From contig CM028377.1 in assembly GCA_013146195.2 (NCBI GenBank), forward strand, positions 178,972,465-179,036,464: a DNA stretch of 64,000 bases. The letters are read 5' to 3'. The notes under the pieces are model-generated. The model worked only from the letters and a program-made list of their open reading frames with translations, made no database searches and had not been told where the DNA came from. The position numbers were made by a program, and so were the translations under genes. This DNA is from Codonopsis lanceolata. Its lineage: Eukaryota; Streptophyta; Magnoliopsida; Asterales; Campanulaceae. The first letter of the stretch is position 1, and every line of letters starts with the position of its first letter. Of the stretch, positions 34,052 to 44,636 are shown piece after piece.

Positions 34052-34276
34052 TAAGTATACATTGGAAAGCCAAAGAGAAAGAAAAATTAACTTAAACATA
34101 AACTAACGAATAAAAAGATGATCCAAAATCCCTTGTAATGATCGTCATTCTTGTTTCTACTCCAAGTGAATTAACAATAAACAATTTGTGATATACATTA
34201 AAAGAGAGGAGCTGGCCAGGAGACCCTATTGATAATTCAGAAAGGGAAGAGAATAGAAATAGAAAAAGAAAAAAAA

Positions 34277-34417
34277 ATGTGTTTCAATGTGCCTCAAAAA
34301 CTGGTCAAGATGAGAAAAAATGGCGGTAAACAAGGTAGCAAAGAAGGTAAAGAAGAGGAAGAGAAGGAAAACAAAGGTTTATTAGCGAAAGAGATTGCGA
34401 AATGGAATAAGCAAAAG
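34277..34417 (+). CDS. Hypothetical small exon, lysine/glutamate rich
   Basis: An ATG followed by 47 codons (MCFNVPQKLVKMRKNGGKQG, then a KEGKEEEEKENKG stretch and LLAKEIAKWNKQK) ending exactly at a GT donor (CAAAAG|GTAATT). The frame also reads through the donor to 34477. The composition could suit a first exon of a charged nuclear or coiled-coil protein, but no downstream exon was found and I do not recognise it. It could be chance or a captured fragment. Confidence 0.2.
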
Positions 34418-34419
34418 GT

Positions 34420-35487
34420 AATTATCAAGGAAAACGATGCTTCGATTTCGACTAATTGCTCTGATCCCAAATATTGATGTCATCTTTAATTGTTCAAACA
34501 GAATTTCGTTGAGTAATTTGAGTAATGTTATTCTCCTAATCATTACATTTTGTGATGCTAATTCTGAGGATAATTATCAGTATTTTATGATTAAGTGTTA
34601 TACGAATCGTATTATTTTCATACATAATAAATAATATGATTTTAGAAAATTGGGTCGGGTATGGGTCTGGTATGTGTACGTACTCCCTTAGGCCTGTCAA
34701 TTTGGTTTGTTGGGTTGGGTATGAGTCGGGTTGGAATGAGTAACGTGACACAACGGAACAATCAACAAGAATTCTTTCCACGAAAAATTCCTAACAAACA
34801 AGCCAATGACGGCTTAGGGTTTTCAAGCATACAGTAAGAAAATAAGAAAACTCGATTTTATTATCAAAACTGACGAAATAAACGTTTTAGAACCAAACCC
34901 TAAAAGGAAAAATTAAATAAAAATAGACGAAAAAACTCGAAAAACTTCCAAGGTTTGTAGCATTGCTTAAACAACGTTTTTTTGGCTTAAAACGAACTCG
35001 TCACCGATTACACCTCGTGAGTCTTGTAAATCTCGTCGAGAGCTTCGATTTGATATGCGGCGGGCCCCGCAATTCATCTAGACGTGAAAGTTATGTTCCG
35101 TTAAAGTTCTGCCAACCGTTAAATGATTTCTACTAATACATAACGGAAAACTGTGAAAACTCACCGCCGAACTAACTTTCAGAAATTGTTGTTGGACCCC
35201 CTGAACTTCGAACTCTTCCATAAAGTCTTACTTAAATACGTCTTGACCACCTGTTCTACATCATAATGGCTCAAAACTCATTAGAACCGAATATCAAATA
35301 GGTCGAAATGTGTTCAGTTGTAACGAGTCGAGGTATAACGGGAAACAGGTTAAAACGTTTCAACCTATCTTAACCCAGATTTTCCCCCAAAAATTAAATG
35401 CAATTATAAAGTTAAAACTATTGGGTCAAAATGAAAAACGGGTTCGACTCACTTTAACCCAACACGACTCAACCGCTAATATTTTTG
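34420..35487. other. Intergenic DNA, no gene recognised
   Basis: Contains GGGTTGGGTATGAGTCGGGT-like G-rich words (34650-34740), and asymmetric AACCC/GGGTT words near the TRIM-like element's insertion site. No domain-bearing frame. Confidence 0.4.
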
Positions 35488-35492
35488 GGTTG

Positions 35493-35773
35493 TGTCAAGT
35501 TTGGAGAATGAAGATGATGAATGGTTGAAGAATGAAGGTTGGTCGCCGGACCACCACCATTGGCGGTGGTGGCCGGGGGAGGAAGAGAGTAGAGAAACGC
35601 CTGACACAGAGAGAAAGAAGAGAAACCTAAATTGTTATTGAATTGAATTGTGTTTCTTAAAAGAACTATTACATCTATATATATCCAAAAACTAATGTAA
35701 ATGGGCTACTAGCCTACTAATAAAGTAATTGGGCCCAAATAAGCTAACAAGGATTGGGCCTATATTTCTAACA
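35493..35773 (-). repeat. 3' LTR of the TRIM-like element
   Basis: Plus-strand TGTCAAGTTTGGAGAATG to ATATTTCTAACA. Element-sense start is TGTTAGAAATATAGGCCC. It contains TATATATATCC-like promoter sequence near 35680. An inverted word CCACCACC/GGTGGTGG surrounds 35560. Confidence 0.85.
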
Positions 35774-35782
35774 CGCCCCCTC
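35774..35782 (-). promoter_or_regulatory. Polypurine tract of the TRIM-like element
   Basis: Minus-strand GAGGGGGCG next to LTR start TGTTAGAAAT. Confidence 0.65.
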
Positions 35783-35888
35783 AACTCGAACATGCAACTA
35801 TTGTGAAATGATCGAGTTGGAGAGGTGCAAATCAAATGAGCCTCAATGGGCCTTTACGGCAAATGGGCCTTTATGGGCCAGATTAGGG

Positions 35889-36107
35889 TTGATGTGCCAC
35901 TATGGGCCTGAGTATTGTTGATGTGCCACTTTGGGGCCTGAATTTTGTTGATGTGCCACTTTGGGCCTGAATTTTCTTGATGTGCCACTTTGGGCTGAAT
36001 TTGTTGATGTGCCACTTTGGGCCTGAATATTGCTGATGTGCCACTTTGGGCCTGAATTTGTTGATGTGCCACTTTGGGCCTGAATTTTGTTGATGTGCCG
36101 CTTTGGT
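35889..36107. repeat. 28-bp minisatellite, about 8 units
   Basis: Tandem TTGATGTGCCACTTTGGGCC followed by TGAATTTTG, with 26-30-bp unit length; the first and last units are the most diverged. It keeps frames open on the minus strand (PKWHINKIQ, AQSGTSTNS repeats), which explains the spurious ORFs at 35854-36151. It lies near the 3' end of the element interior. Confidence 0.85.
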
Positions 36108-36424
36108 GAAACTGGCTTCTGTTGCTCTGCGCGGGCCAAAACTCGAGTCATCCAGGTTGATCTTTCTTTTCTTGATTTCTTCTATGCGATTATTACAAGA
36201 CTAGTTATATTCCTTTCGACCAACTAACAACCGCACTTCTCCTTCCCTCTTTACAAGCGATGAAATAAACTACACGCACTCAAGTGTGTGTATATATTAA
36301 TAGAGAGAGAGAGAGAGGGTCTTTGGGGAGTGTGAAATGGGTTTCTTGAAATTGTTCTTTGTTACTTGACTTGAGCAGTCTCTTGGCCGGTTTAAATGCG
36401 GAGATAGCGGAATCGGCGAATCGT

Positions 36425-36540
36425 CAAAAACGGAGCTTGGAGATGTCGGGGAGGAAGTCGCGCTAGATGATCTTCTCGATTGCGGCGACGTATATGTCCT
36501 CGTCGAGGACAGTATTGGAGTGCCTTCTGGGGTTTCTTGA
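36425..36540 (-). pseudogene. Captured ESS2/DGCR14-like fragment
   Basis: Minus strand reads NPRRHSNTVLDEDIYVAAIE, KII, a TAG, then RDFLPDISKLRF. The family (splicing-associated ESS2/DGCR14) has VLDED-Y-AIEKII-RD-FPDI-KLR in this order near its N-terminus. The stop replaces the Glu/Gln between KII and RD. Only about 38 codons are present. Recognition is from the motif string alone; the alternative is an unrelated short match, which I consider less likely. Confidence 0.6.
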
Positions 36541-36650
36541 ATTTTCTTGATTTGGGTAGGATTGGTGATGAACGGATTTCGATGGAAGACATGACGGGTT
36601 TCTTGTCGAATCCCGAGATAGATGTCGATCGAATTGTTCGCGGAATAGGT

Positions 36651-36722
36651 GGTCAGCAACTGTTCGATGAAATGCCACAACGAAATGTGGTTAATATGAA
36701 CTCTCTGTTATCTGGGTTGGTT
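36651..36722 (+). pseudogene. Captured PPR-like repeat fragment
   Basis: Plus strand reads QQLFDEMPQRNVVNMNSLLSG, close to the canonical pentatricopeptide stretch (ARxLFDEMPxRNVVSWNSLISG). The open frame 36480-36830 extends beyond it but loses similarity. It lies opposite in strand to the neighbouring ESS2-like piece, so at least two host sources are joined in this element. Confidence 0.55.
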
Positions 36723-36966
36723 GATTTTGTTCTGGTTCTTGATTTTCTACTCTTTTGTGTGCTTGACCCTCTTCTTGTTGCCGCCGATGGGAAGGCGATC
36801 TATTGCACTGAGGGGGATTTGCGTTGCTGATGGTCTTTGAAGCTGCTGTCTTCTACCATCGCCGTCACCATCTCCGATCAATTTCTGAAGGAGACGATGG
36901 GTTTCTTGGACAGACAAGGTGATATGATTTTGATTGTATGATTTTGATTGTTAGATGATCAGAATC

Positions 36967-36981
36967 TTTGCTCTGATACCA
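36967..36981 (-). other. Primer-binding site, tRNA-iMet type (TRIM-like element)
   Basis: Minus TGGTATCAGAGCAAA with no spacer to the LTR end at 36982. Confidence 0.85.
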
Positions 36982-37264
36982 TGTCAAGTTTGGAGAATGA
37001 AGATGATGAATGGTTGAAGAATGAAGGTTGGTCGCCGGACCACCACCATTGGCGGTGGTGGCCGGGGGAGGAAGAGAGAGTAGAAACGCACAACACACCG
37101 AGAGAAAGAAGAGAAACCTAAATTGTTATTGAATTGAATTGTGTTTCCTAAAAGAACTATTACATCTATATATATCCAAAAACTAATGTAAATGGGCTAC
37201 TAGCCTACTAACAAAGTAATTGGGCCCAAATAAGCTAACAAGGATTGGGCCTATATTTCTAACA
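36982..37264 (-). repeat. 5' LTR of the TRIM-like element
   Basis: Differs from 35493-35773 at only a handful of positions by eye (one 2-bp GA difference, a few substitutions around GCACAACACACCG). Confidence 0.85.
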
Positions 37265-37613
37265 GGTTGAAAGGGGTAAACCGTTTTGACCCAAAAATAT
37301 TAACGGATTGGATTTAGTGAGATAATTTTTAAATCGGATCGAATAGGTTAACGAGTTCCAGATTTTAACTTTCAGGTCTACATATGATACAAAAATAAGA
37401 GTAACTGATACATATTTTAGGTGTGTATCAGTGTATCCCATTTGGCAACTTATCTTATGATTCGTACAATGTTGTATTTTACGATACCTTAGTGTCTTGT
37501 AATTTGAATTTGCACCAAATAAAATTATATAATACTGAGTCATCCAAAAATATCACCCTTTCTTACAATTACCGCATATAAAAACTGTCAATGCTTTTTG
37601 AAATTAAATTATA

Positions 37614-37757
37614 CTCCTTTCGTTAGAGCAAAGAGTCAGTTTAAAAATCAAATTTTTTTTTTTAAATGACATTTTAATATCTTAATTTTTGAAAGTAGAC
37701 TTTTTAAATGAAACATCATAAAATTAAATAATAGACTCTTTCCCGAAACGGAGGGCG
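37614..37757. mobile_element. Stowaway-like MITE, 144 bp
   Basis: Inverted ends CTCCTTTCGTTAGAGCAAAG and, reverse-complemented, CGCCCTCCGTTTCGGGAAAG, both followed by AGTC; flanked by TA (37612-37613, 37758-37759). The AT-rich middle could fold into a long hairpin. Typical Tc1/mariner-derived MITE. Confidence 0.7.
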
Positions 37758-37759
37758 TA

Positions 37760-38689
37760 TCTTCAAACAGTTTTAGGTTTTGATTAAATTGAATAATTGA
37801 TCAATTTTAAATAGTGAAAACACAGTCTTTGTATTTTAAGTTTAGAGCCGGTTAAAAAAGCTCAGCTCATCTAACATTTTTACGGATCGGGCCTCAAATA
37901 TTAACGATCCAAAAAACAGCAGGCCTTTTTGGCCCGGGCCAACAGTGATCATCTGGGCTCGGATAAAAAAACCGGGCTTTTTGGGTCGACCCAGTTCAGT
38001 TAAATTTTATTTCTATCATATTATAGACAATATAAAATTACAAAAAGTCCAAGGTCAACTGTCTAGTCTGTCCAACAAATAGGCCCTTTGGCCCAACCGC
38101 CAACAACAATGGTCTGTCAAGCACTCAAGTGACTCAAGTCATGAAGGGCACTCGTGCAGTCGCACTTGGAAGTTGGGGTTAGTGCCTTTTTTTTTTTAAT
38201 TCAAAAGCTGTATCATTTATATCAAGTAGTCAACTTTGAATTAGTGTTAAAGGATTGAGTGCTATTGCATTAACCTTTTCTAATCTTTTGGTTAAAAATT
38301 AAGAAACTTATAAGTATAAGGCACAAACATGAGTTTATATTTTTATTGATGTCGTCGTGTTTCTTTTATTGATTATTGTATTTTGATCGGGTGCTACATA
38401 CATGAAACATTAGGCTTTTCATCACATGTTTTTGAACTTGAAAATGTAAATTTTATAACTTTATGTTTATGGTTGATTTTATTTCGAGTCAAACTGGTCC
38501 ATTGGCTCATAGGCCTAAGGCAGACTAGGCCGGGCTGGGCTAGCATTTTGATAGACCCATCAAATTTCGGACCGGGCCGGCCCAACCCAAAAAAATTACT
38601 TTGGTCCACCGAAACGGGATCGGGTTGGCCCGACTCTACTTTAAGTTACTGATGATCCAACCTAAACCTTCCAAAACCCTGATGATCCA
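37760..38689. other. Intergenic DNA, no gene recognised
   Basis: Contains GGCCCGGGCC-like and GGGCTTTTTGGG words (37900-38000, 38520-38620) and a short tandem duplication GATGATCCAACC.AAACCTT at 38652-38700 next to the copia element. No LTR of that element could be delimited. Confidence 0.4.
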
Positions 38690-38699
38690 ACCCAAACCT

Positions 38700-39540
38700 T
38701 CCAACTCATAAACATCTCCCAACACAATATCACCAAATTCATCTCTACCAATTACCTGGCTTGGAAACTCCAAGTTAGGGATATATTCATTGAGTATGAT
38801 CTCTACAAGTTTGTAGATGGCTCACACACCTGTCCTTCTCCCACCATAATCTCCAAGGATGATCCAATACCCAATCTGAAATACCAACCTCAGATCTGGC
38901 AAGACAAACTTTTGTTTGGTTCCCTTGTCGACTTTCTTTTTGCTCCCCCTTCGTTCCTTTGATCCAACGGGCCTCCATAACCCGTGATGCATGGAAAACC
39001 CTTGCTCACACCTATGCTCGCCCAACTCGCGGCCACATCAAGCAGATAAAGGACTAGCTTAAGCGTGCCTCTAAGAGGGCTCAGACGATCTAGACTACAT
39101 GGAGTCCATAAAAAGGTCCTTCTGACGAACTCGCTGCCCTTGGTAAACCCCTCGATCATGAGGATCTCATTGAGATCATCTTAGGGGGGGGTTAGACGCT
39201 GATTACCACCACATTGTTGATGTAGTCGAAGGACGGGAAACTTCCATCTCGTTTGATGAGCTTCATGAAAAACTCATCTACTGCGAACTAATCTTGAAGC
39301 AGTCCCAGCCCGCGTCATTTATGCACACAACTTCGGCCAACCCTGTTGCTCCGAGGACAAACAACTTGCAAGCTCGACAACCATCCTCGCAACCTCGGAA
39401 ACCTTCCCCGCAGCCCTCGGCAACAACAACCGTATCTTGGAAAGTGTAAAGGTTTCCGCCAACAGGGTCACATTGTTGCTCGATGTCCTAATTACCAACT
39501 AGTCACCACTGCACCACTGCCTGCTACTCCCAACTAGGCA
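38700..39540 (+). pseudogene. Copia gag with knuckle
   Basis: Reads ISTNYLAWKLQVRDIFIEYD, LYKFVDGSHTCPSP, IWQDKLLFGSLV (copia gag, UBN2-type), then broken frames with DELAALGKPLDHEDLIEIIL-like spacing, and a zinc-knuckle remnant CKGFRQQGHIVARC at about 39448-39490 in which the second Cys is Phe. Stops and frame changes are frequent from 38960 onward. Confidence 0.75.
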
Positions 39541-39599
39541 AGTGACTCCAAGTGGCCACCATGGGCACATTTAGCGACCACAGCAAACACCGGGACACT

Positions 39600-40690
39600 G
39601 AGCTGACTTCTTGATAGTAGTACATCTCACCATGTCACTAGCGACCTTGGAAACCTCTCTCTACACTCCACCTACACAGGCTCCGAAGACATGGTCATTG
39701 GTGATGGTACAGGGTTAACTATCTCCAAAACTGGTTCATCTTCCCTTAACACACCATTACACACATTTTCCTTGCATAATGTTCTTTTTATTCCTGACAT
39801 GAAACACAACCTCATATCCATGTCTCAATTCTGCATCTCTAATAAAACATCTATTGAGTTCTTACCATCTTCTTTTCTTGTGATGGATCTACTGATATGG
39901 AGCATACTCTCAATCTATTGTTGTGTCTAACTCCCCGCTCCAAGTCATTTACTCTAATGTTTGGACCCCCCTTCATTTTGTTGATGGATTTAAGTACTAT
40001 GTGATCTTTATCGATCACTTCACACACTATATATGGCTTTACCCCCTCCCTCAAACGCAAGTCTGATGTAGCCACTATCTTTCCCAGCTTCAAGGCCCTT
40101 ATTGAATTTTTTTTAAAAAAAACGACCATTGTCACTCTTTACTCAGACAATTGTGGTGACTACACCAGCCTTGCTCGGGACACTGGCTTGACCGCCTATC
40201 TTTCCGCCAATGGCATATCCATCTCACCTCCCCCCATCATACTCTGGAACACAATGGGTTCTCTGAACGCCGCAATTGCCACACAGTTGAGACCGGTCTC
40301 TCCCTCCTGTCTAAAGCAACTCTCCCTTTGAACTTCTAGTCGTTTGTATTCCAAACATTGACTTACCTCATCAATCGGCTTCCCACACCTACTCTAAAAT
40401 AGATCTTTATGTACCACAAACTCGTTGGGTCTCCTCCTAACTGCTCCAAACTTCGTGAATTTGGTGGCCTTTGCTACCCTTGGCTCTGCCCATACTTTGC
40501 CCACAAATTCATTGCTCGCTCAACTCGGTGTGTCTTCCTAGGTTATTCGCTCACCCAGGGTCCCTATCTATGCTATGATCTGCTCATATCTAAACTTTTC
40601 ATCTCACGACATGTTCGATTCATTGAGTCTGAGTTTCACATGTCCAACATTGATCTTCATCCTACCTCCACTTGGACTACATAGTTACCA
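39600..40690 (+). pseudogene. Copia protease and integrase remnants
   Basis: Protease site as LLDSSTSHHVTSDLGNLSLH (usual DSG is DSS), pre-integrase VIGDGTGL and LHNVLFIPDMKHNLIS. Integrase pieces: TLYSDNCGDYTSL (second Asp of DDE), NGISISPPP, KLVGSPPNCSKLREFG, CVFLGYSLTQGPYLCYDL and SRHVRFIESEF. A proline/serine-rich linker follows to 41030 (frames 40575-41047), as usual between integrase and RT. Confidence 0.75.
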
Positions 40691-41049
40691 CCCCATAAAA
40701 TTCTCTCGGCTTCATACACACCTTGCGTTGCCCGTCCAAGTGGCTCCCCGCCAATTGGTCCTCATACGGATCCGTCCTTGGTTGTCCTCGACTCCCCCAT
40801 CCACCAAGCTTCCCCAAACACTACCAACCCTGCGCCAACTGCTTTTCCTTCCTCAACACCTAACAACATGCTCGAGGGCAGCTCTATGCCTAAGGATAGT
40901 GTTGTGCCCGGTGCACTATTCCCCTCAACTATTTCTCTGCACGAGGAAAGTATTGTGCCCGTTGATGCTCGTACCTCACCCATTGTTACCCGCTCCAAGA
41001 ACAATATCCTCAACCCCTCATCAAATTTAGTCTATTGGCTCAACTAGCA

Positions 41050-42515
41050 GTGGACAGTGAGCCTACATGTGTCACTCGAGCTCTTAAAGATGTCAAGTGG
41101 CACTAGGTCATGTCCTAGGAGTATGATGCTTTACTATTGGGTGTAAATGGATCTTCTGCATCAAACGACATGCTGATGGCCCCATTGACCACTACAAAGC
41201 TCGCCTCGTTTCTAAGGGGTTTCACCAACAACGGGAGTTGACTATTATGGGACTTTCAGCCTGGTGGTTAAGCCTACCACAATGCTACTGGTTCTCTCCC
41301 TGGCTGTATGTCGAGGATGGGCTATTCGACAGCTCGATATGAACAATGCGCCTTTCTCCAAGGGATTCTCTCCGATGAGGTCTTCATGGCTCAACCTCTG
41401 GGCTTCATCGACTCACCATGTATGTCAGCTTCACAAGGCTATCTATGGCCTCATTTAGCTACTCACTTATCTTAATGGAAAGGTTGAGTGTTCAAGCCCT
41501 ACCAGAGGCACCCTGGTACTTCAATACTCTTAACCGAGAGGTCGAGTGTTCAAAGCCTCTCCAGAGGTACCATTTGTTTAAGCCACACCAAAGACATCAT
41601 ATATATAATTGTAGCCTTTCAAGGCATTAAATTAATAAAAAATTAAGGGTTGGAGTACGGTCTATGTCCCCTCCAACCTTTAAAAAAAAAAACAGGCTCC
41701 CTATGCATGGTACAATGAGGTGCGACAATTTCTTCTTGCCTCCGGGTTCAAAAATGTACTCTATGGCTAATACGTGACTATTTATACTTAATGAAGAGGG
41801 CAACACTCTATATCTTCTTATCTATGTTGATGACATAATCATCACTGGGAACCAGCCCGTTGCAGTTCAGACTTTCATCTCCTTGCTCGCAACTCACTTC
41901 TTGCTCAAAGACCTTGATGACCTTCACTATTTCCTTGGTGTTGAAGTTGTTAAGCGACCAAGTGGTCTCCTCCTCTTCCAGCGAGGTTACATTGCTGATC
42001 TCCTCCCATGTACGGGAATGACTGATGGTCGCTCGATGGGCACTCCTCTTACCACCTCGCCAACTCTAAGACTTTAGTCTGGCACTACTCTTACCAACCT
42101 TATAGAGTTTCGGGCTGTGATCGGGAGCCTTCAATATCTTTCCCTTACTCACATTGATGTCGCCTATACAGTTAAAAACCTCTCTCATTTCATTTATAAG
42201 CTGACCACCGAACACTAGAATGCGGCCAAGCATGTCGTCTGATATCTATGCGGGTCTATTGATGTTGGAGTTCTTCTTCATCATTAGTCTCCTCTTGATC
42301 TCCATGCGTTCGCCGACATCGACTTGGCGGGCAACAAAGATGATTACACATCCACTAGTTCCTATGTTGTCTACCTAGACAGCAATATGATCTCTTAGAG
42401 ATCAAAGAAGCAACAAACTGTTGTTCGCTCCTCGACTGAAGCTGAATATAGAGTGATGGCCGCAACTGCTGTCGAGGTTCACTGGATCTCATCCCTCCTA
42501 GGCGATGAATTTTCA
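41050..42515 (+). pseudogene. Copia RT and RNase H, interrupted
   Basis: RT pieces around the insertion: KGF, SPVVKPTT-like, WAIRQLDMNNAP-type, then HKAIYGL before 41453 and QAPYAWYNEV after 41690, which are adjacent in every copia RT. Further on: YVDD-like region (41826-41850), LKDLDDLHYFLGVEVV, YIADLL, GSLQYLSLTHIDVAY, and RNase H SSTEAEYRVMAATAVEVHWI near the end. Stops occur in each block. The C-terminal 40 or so residues are missing. Confidence 0.8.
41454..41690 (+). mobile_element. SINE-like insertion with two tRNA-like heads
   Basis: A 237-bp sequence inserted inside the conserved RT motif YGL|KQAP, ending in a poly-A run (41682-41692). It contains two related 58-bp units, each with a Pol III B-box-like word (GTTCAAGCCC at 41490-41499; GTTCAAAGCCT at 41548-41558) preceded by GAGGT(C/T)GAGT. 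That suggests a tandem-headed tRNA-derived SINE. A target duplication could not be resolved because the tail merges with the AAA codon. Confidence 0.6.
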
Positions 42516-43229
42516 GAGCGCAGGAAAGAAATGACCTTAACAGAGCGTAACGGAAGGACGAAAACGAAGACGGCGCAAAAATATGTAACAGTTTCCCAAG
42601 AGGCAAACATTTTATGACCCTTGCGGATGCAACGTCTTAACGCCTTGCGGCCACAAGGCCTCATTAAGTACGAGTGACGCGAAACCCTTACGGCTGCAAG
42701 CCCCCTAGGCCTTGCCCCCGCAAGCCCTACCTTAGCATCAGTGCACCATTACTGTGACCCTTGCGGACGCAAGGTATACACACCTTGCGGCCGCAAGGCC
42801 TTCTTTATAAGTGATATCATGGCAGCCACTAAACAGATCACCAGAAACCAAAAATTCTGGCAGGCTGTTCATCTCTCTCAACTCCGGCAATTACAAGCTT
42901 TATAATTTCGGCCAAGCTACCAAGTCTGGCTGCTCTCTTCAAGCTTCATCACCACCATCTTCCCCATCTCCATCTCACCCCATTGAGGAACTTGAAGACT
43001 TGCCGCCACCATTGTCGACGTCAAGCTTCTGAACCTGGCGGAATCCTTCAACGTAGGAGGCATTACACGATCCACGTATCTTCTATCTCCTCTTATTTTT
43101 TTATAAAATTGCGACATGCCAAAATTTTGCATGCTAGGGTGATAGATACAAAAAAAAAAAAAAATTTGTCTACGTGCATGCTTTTATTGTTTTGTTGGGT
43201 TTTAAGATTCTTTTTGTAGAGTGTCCCCA
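42516..43229 (+). repeat. LTR-like promoter region with CTTGCGG inverted repeats
   Basis: Six variants of CCTTGCGGNNGCAAGG lie at 42618-42798, followed within a few bases by TTTATAAG (42804-42811), then a CT- and CCATCT-rich leader to the ORF start at 43230. Layout suggests the U3-R-U5 part of an LTR or leader driving the next ORF, but no second copy is in the window. Confidence 0.4.
42804..42811 (+). promoter_or_regulatory. TATA-like box after inverted-repeat cluster
   Basis: TTTATAAG, six bases after the last CCTTGCGGCCGCAAGG unit. Confidence 0.4.
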
Positions 43230-44215
43230 ATGGCCCCAAAACGTAGGAATACCAGACCTTTTACTTGCCGCTCCCAAGAGGAGCAACATTATGATGCATT
43301 TAGGTTCGTCTCATTCGATGCATCAGAGAGCTACACGAGGAAGCTCTCCAAGAGTATAATCCCTGAACGGGGATATCAGGTTAGAGACTTTGACCTCCCT
43401 GCCCACTTCGCCCAACAAAGATGGGCAATTCTCTGTGCGACTTCGGGCGTGGCCAGATCTTGGCCATTGTCCGTGATTTCTATGCCAATGGGCATGTCTC
43501 CTTGACTGGTGAGGTATCCAACACCAGTAATGTCTGAAGTAGGGATGTTAGTTTTTCGCCTTTTAGCATTAATCGTTATTTCGGCACCCCTAGTTTCGAC
43601 GAGGGCACTAGCCATTACATTGTCTATCTTGCGCGTCTCGTCTCTCTTCAGGAGGTCAATGCGATGATCGTAACTTCTGACACGGTATGGACCTATCATC
43701 AAGGTCCGCCATTCGGCCCCAGCACCATGGACGAGACCCACTTGACGAACACAGCCAAGGCCGTGTTCAAATTCATCTATGCACACCATATGCCATCAAG
43801 TCACGAGCATTATAGGTAGGACGAACTCGGGATTCGTTTTCCTGAGTTTGATCACGGGGGAGGTGAGTTGATTGGACTCAGTTCGAGAAAGTTCGGGCAG
43901 ACATTACTGCGGTGCTTCTTTTTGATCACCCACGCCAGCCACATGAAAGGGGACCACATGAGGAGCCTCAAGGGGAGGCTCATATTCATGAGGAGGTGGA
44001 TCCTTTGGAGGCCATCTCCAATGGGCAGGAGGAGCTCTCGTTAGAGCAACAAATGATTAATCAGTAGTTGGCGAAAATACGCGCTAACCAGACTGATTTT
44101 TATGGTTGGATTAACCGGGTGGGGAGGAATGTGTCCGCATTCCACGGATGCCCACCCGGTACTATCACTGAGTTCCTTCCTACTTTGTTATTTCGTCCCG
44201 ACTCACCATGAGTCG
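43230..44215 (+). pseudogene. Putative plant transposon protein ORF, broken
   Basis: ATG at 43230 opens MAPKRRNTRPFTCRSQEEQH, then YDAFRFVSFDASESYTRKLS and IIPERGYQV, FDLPAHF; frame 1 ends at 43505. The next frame continues REFYANGHVSLTGEVSNTS and INRYFGTPSFDEGTSHYIVY, and later HHMPSSHEHYR. This matches the 'putative plant transposon protein' domain found as an extra ORF in large plant Ty3 elements. At least two frameshifts. It is followed by a polypurine tract at 44329. Confidence 0.6.
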
Positions 44216-44328
44216 AAGCCCAAGCTTATTCCTCTTTCGTTAGGCGGACCAGATATGTCCTTTTGATATTTCTCCTCCATCAACCCTCTTATAGGATAAC
44301 CCTCAATTTTGAGGACAAAATAAAATTT

Positions 44329-44346
44329 AAGTTTGGGGGGGGGGGG
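44329..44346 (+). promoter_or_regulatory. Polypurine-tract-like AAGTTTGGGGG
   Basis: AAGTTTG followed by a long G run. The same AAGTTTGGGGG core recurs at 45631 and 46543. In Athila/Tat-type elements this word lies at the 3' end of the internal region. Confidence 0.5.
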
Positions 44347-44491
44347 AATTCTAAGTCCAGGGTCTTTGTAGGACCCAACCTAAAAATGGGTGGAGTTGGG
44401 CTATATTTTTTAGGATTCGGGACAATTTTTGCCCCTCCATCGTCTCTTCTCCTCTCTCTATTTTCTTGCTTTTTATTTTTATTTATTTTTG

Positions 44492-44636
44492 GAGATGTTG
44501 CCTTGACCAGAATACACTAATATTTGGTTCTTTCGAGTACCCATTATCAATTGGGTCAAATTTTCAGAGATGTTGCCTTGACCAGAATACACTAATATTT
44601 GGTTCTTTCGGGTACCCATCATCAATTGGGTCATCA
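44492..44636. repeat. 75-bp tandem duplication
   Basis: GAGATGTTGCCTTGACCAGA and the following sequence through ATCAATTGGGTCA occur twice with period 75 and two or three differences. Confidence 0.85.

Larger units (their letters stand above)
35493..37264 (-). mobile_element. TRIM-like LTR retroelement with captured gene pieces
   Basis: Complete element: LTRs 35493-35773 and 36982-37264, nearly identical, and 5-bp target duplication GGTTG at 35488-35492 and 37265-37269. PBS (minus TGGTATCAGAGCAAA) directly abuts the right LTR and a polypurine tract (minus GAGGGGGCG) abuts the left LTR. At 1.77 kb with no gag or pol it depends on other elements. The interior holds a minisatellite, an ESS2-like fragment and a PPR-like fragment. 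High LTR identity suggests a fairly recent insertion. Confidence 0.85.
38690..42515 (+). mobile_element. Ty1/copia element, dead, LTRs not found
   Basis: Plus-strand order gag, knuckle, protease, integrase, RT, RNase H covers most of a copia polyprotein, in many frames. A SINE-like insertion splits RT. No LTR pair, PBS or target duplication could be identified at either side, so the outer limits are those of detectable coding homology. Confidence 0.8.

Noticed and set aside
35889..36107. CRISPR-like array
   Set aside because: Units are contiguous with no unique spacers, and the genome is a plant nuclear one.
35854..36151. Minus-strand ORFs with repeated PKWHINKIQ/AQSGTSTNS
   Set aside because: They are translations of the 28-bp minisatellite inside the TRIM-like element, without a start context or a domain.
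43376..43789. 137-codon minus ORF
   Set aside because: Shadow of the plus-strand plant transposon protein ORF, which has the recognisable motifs.
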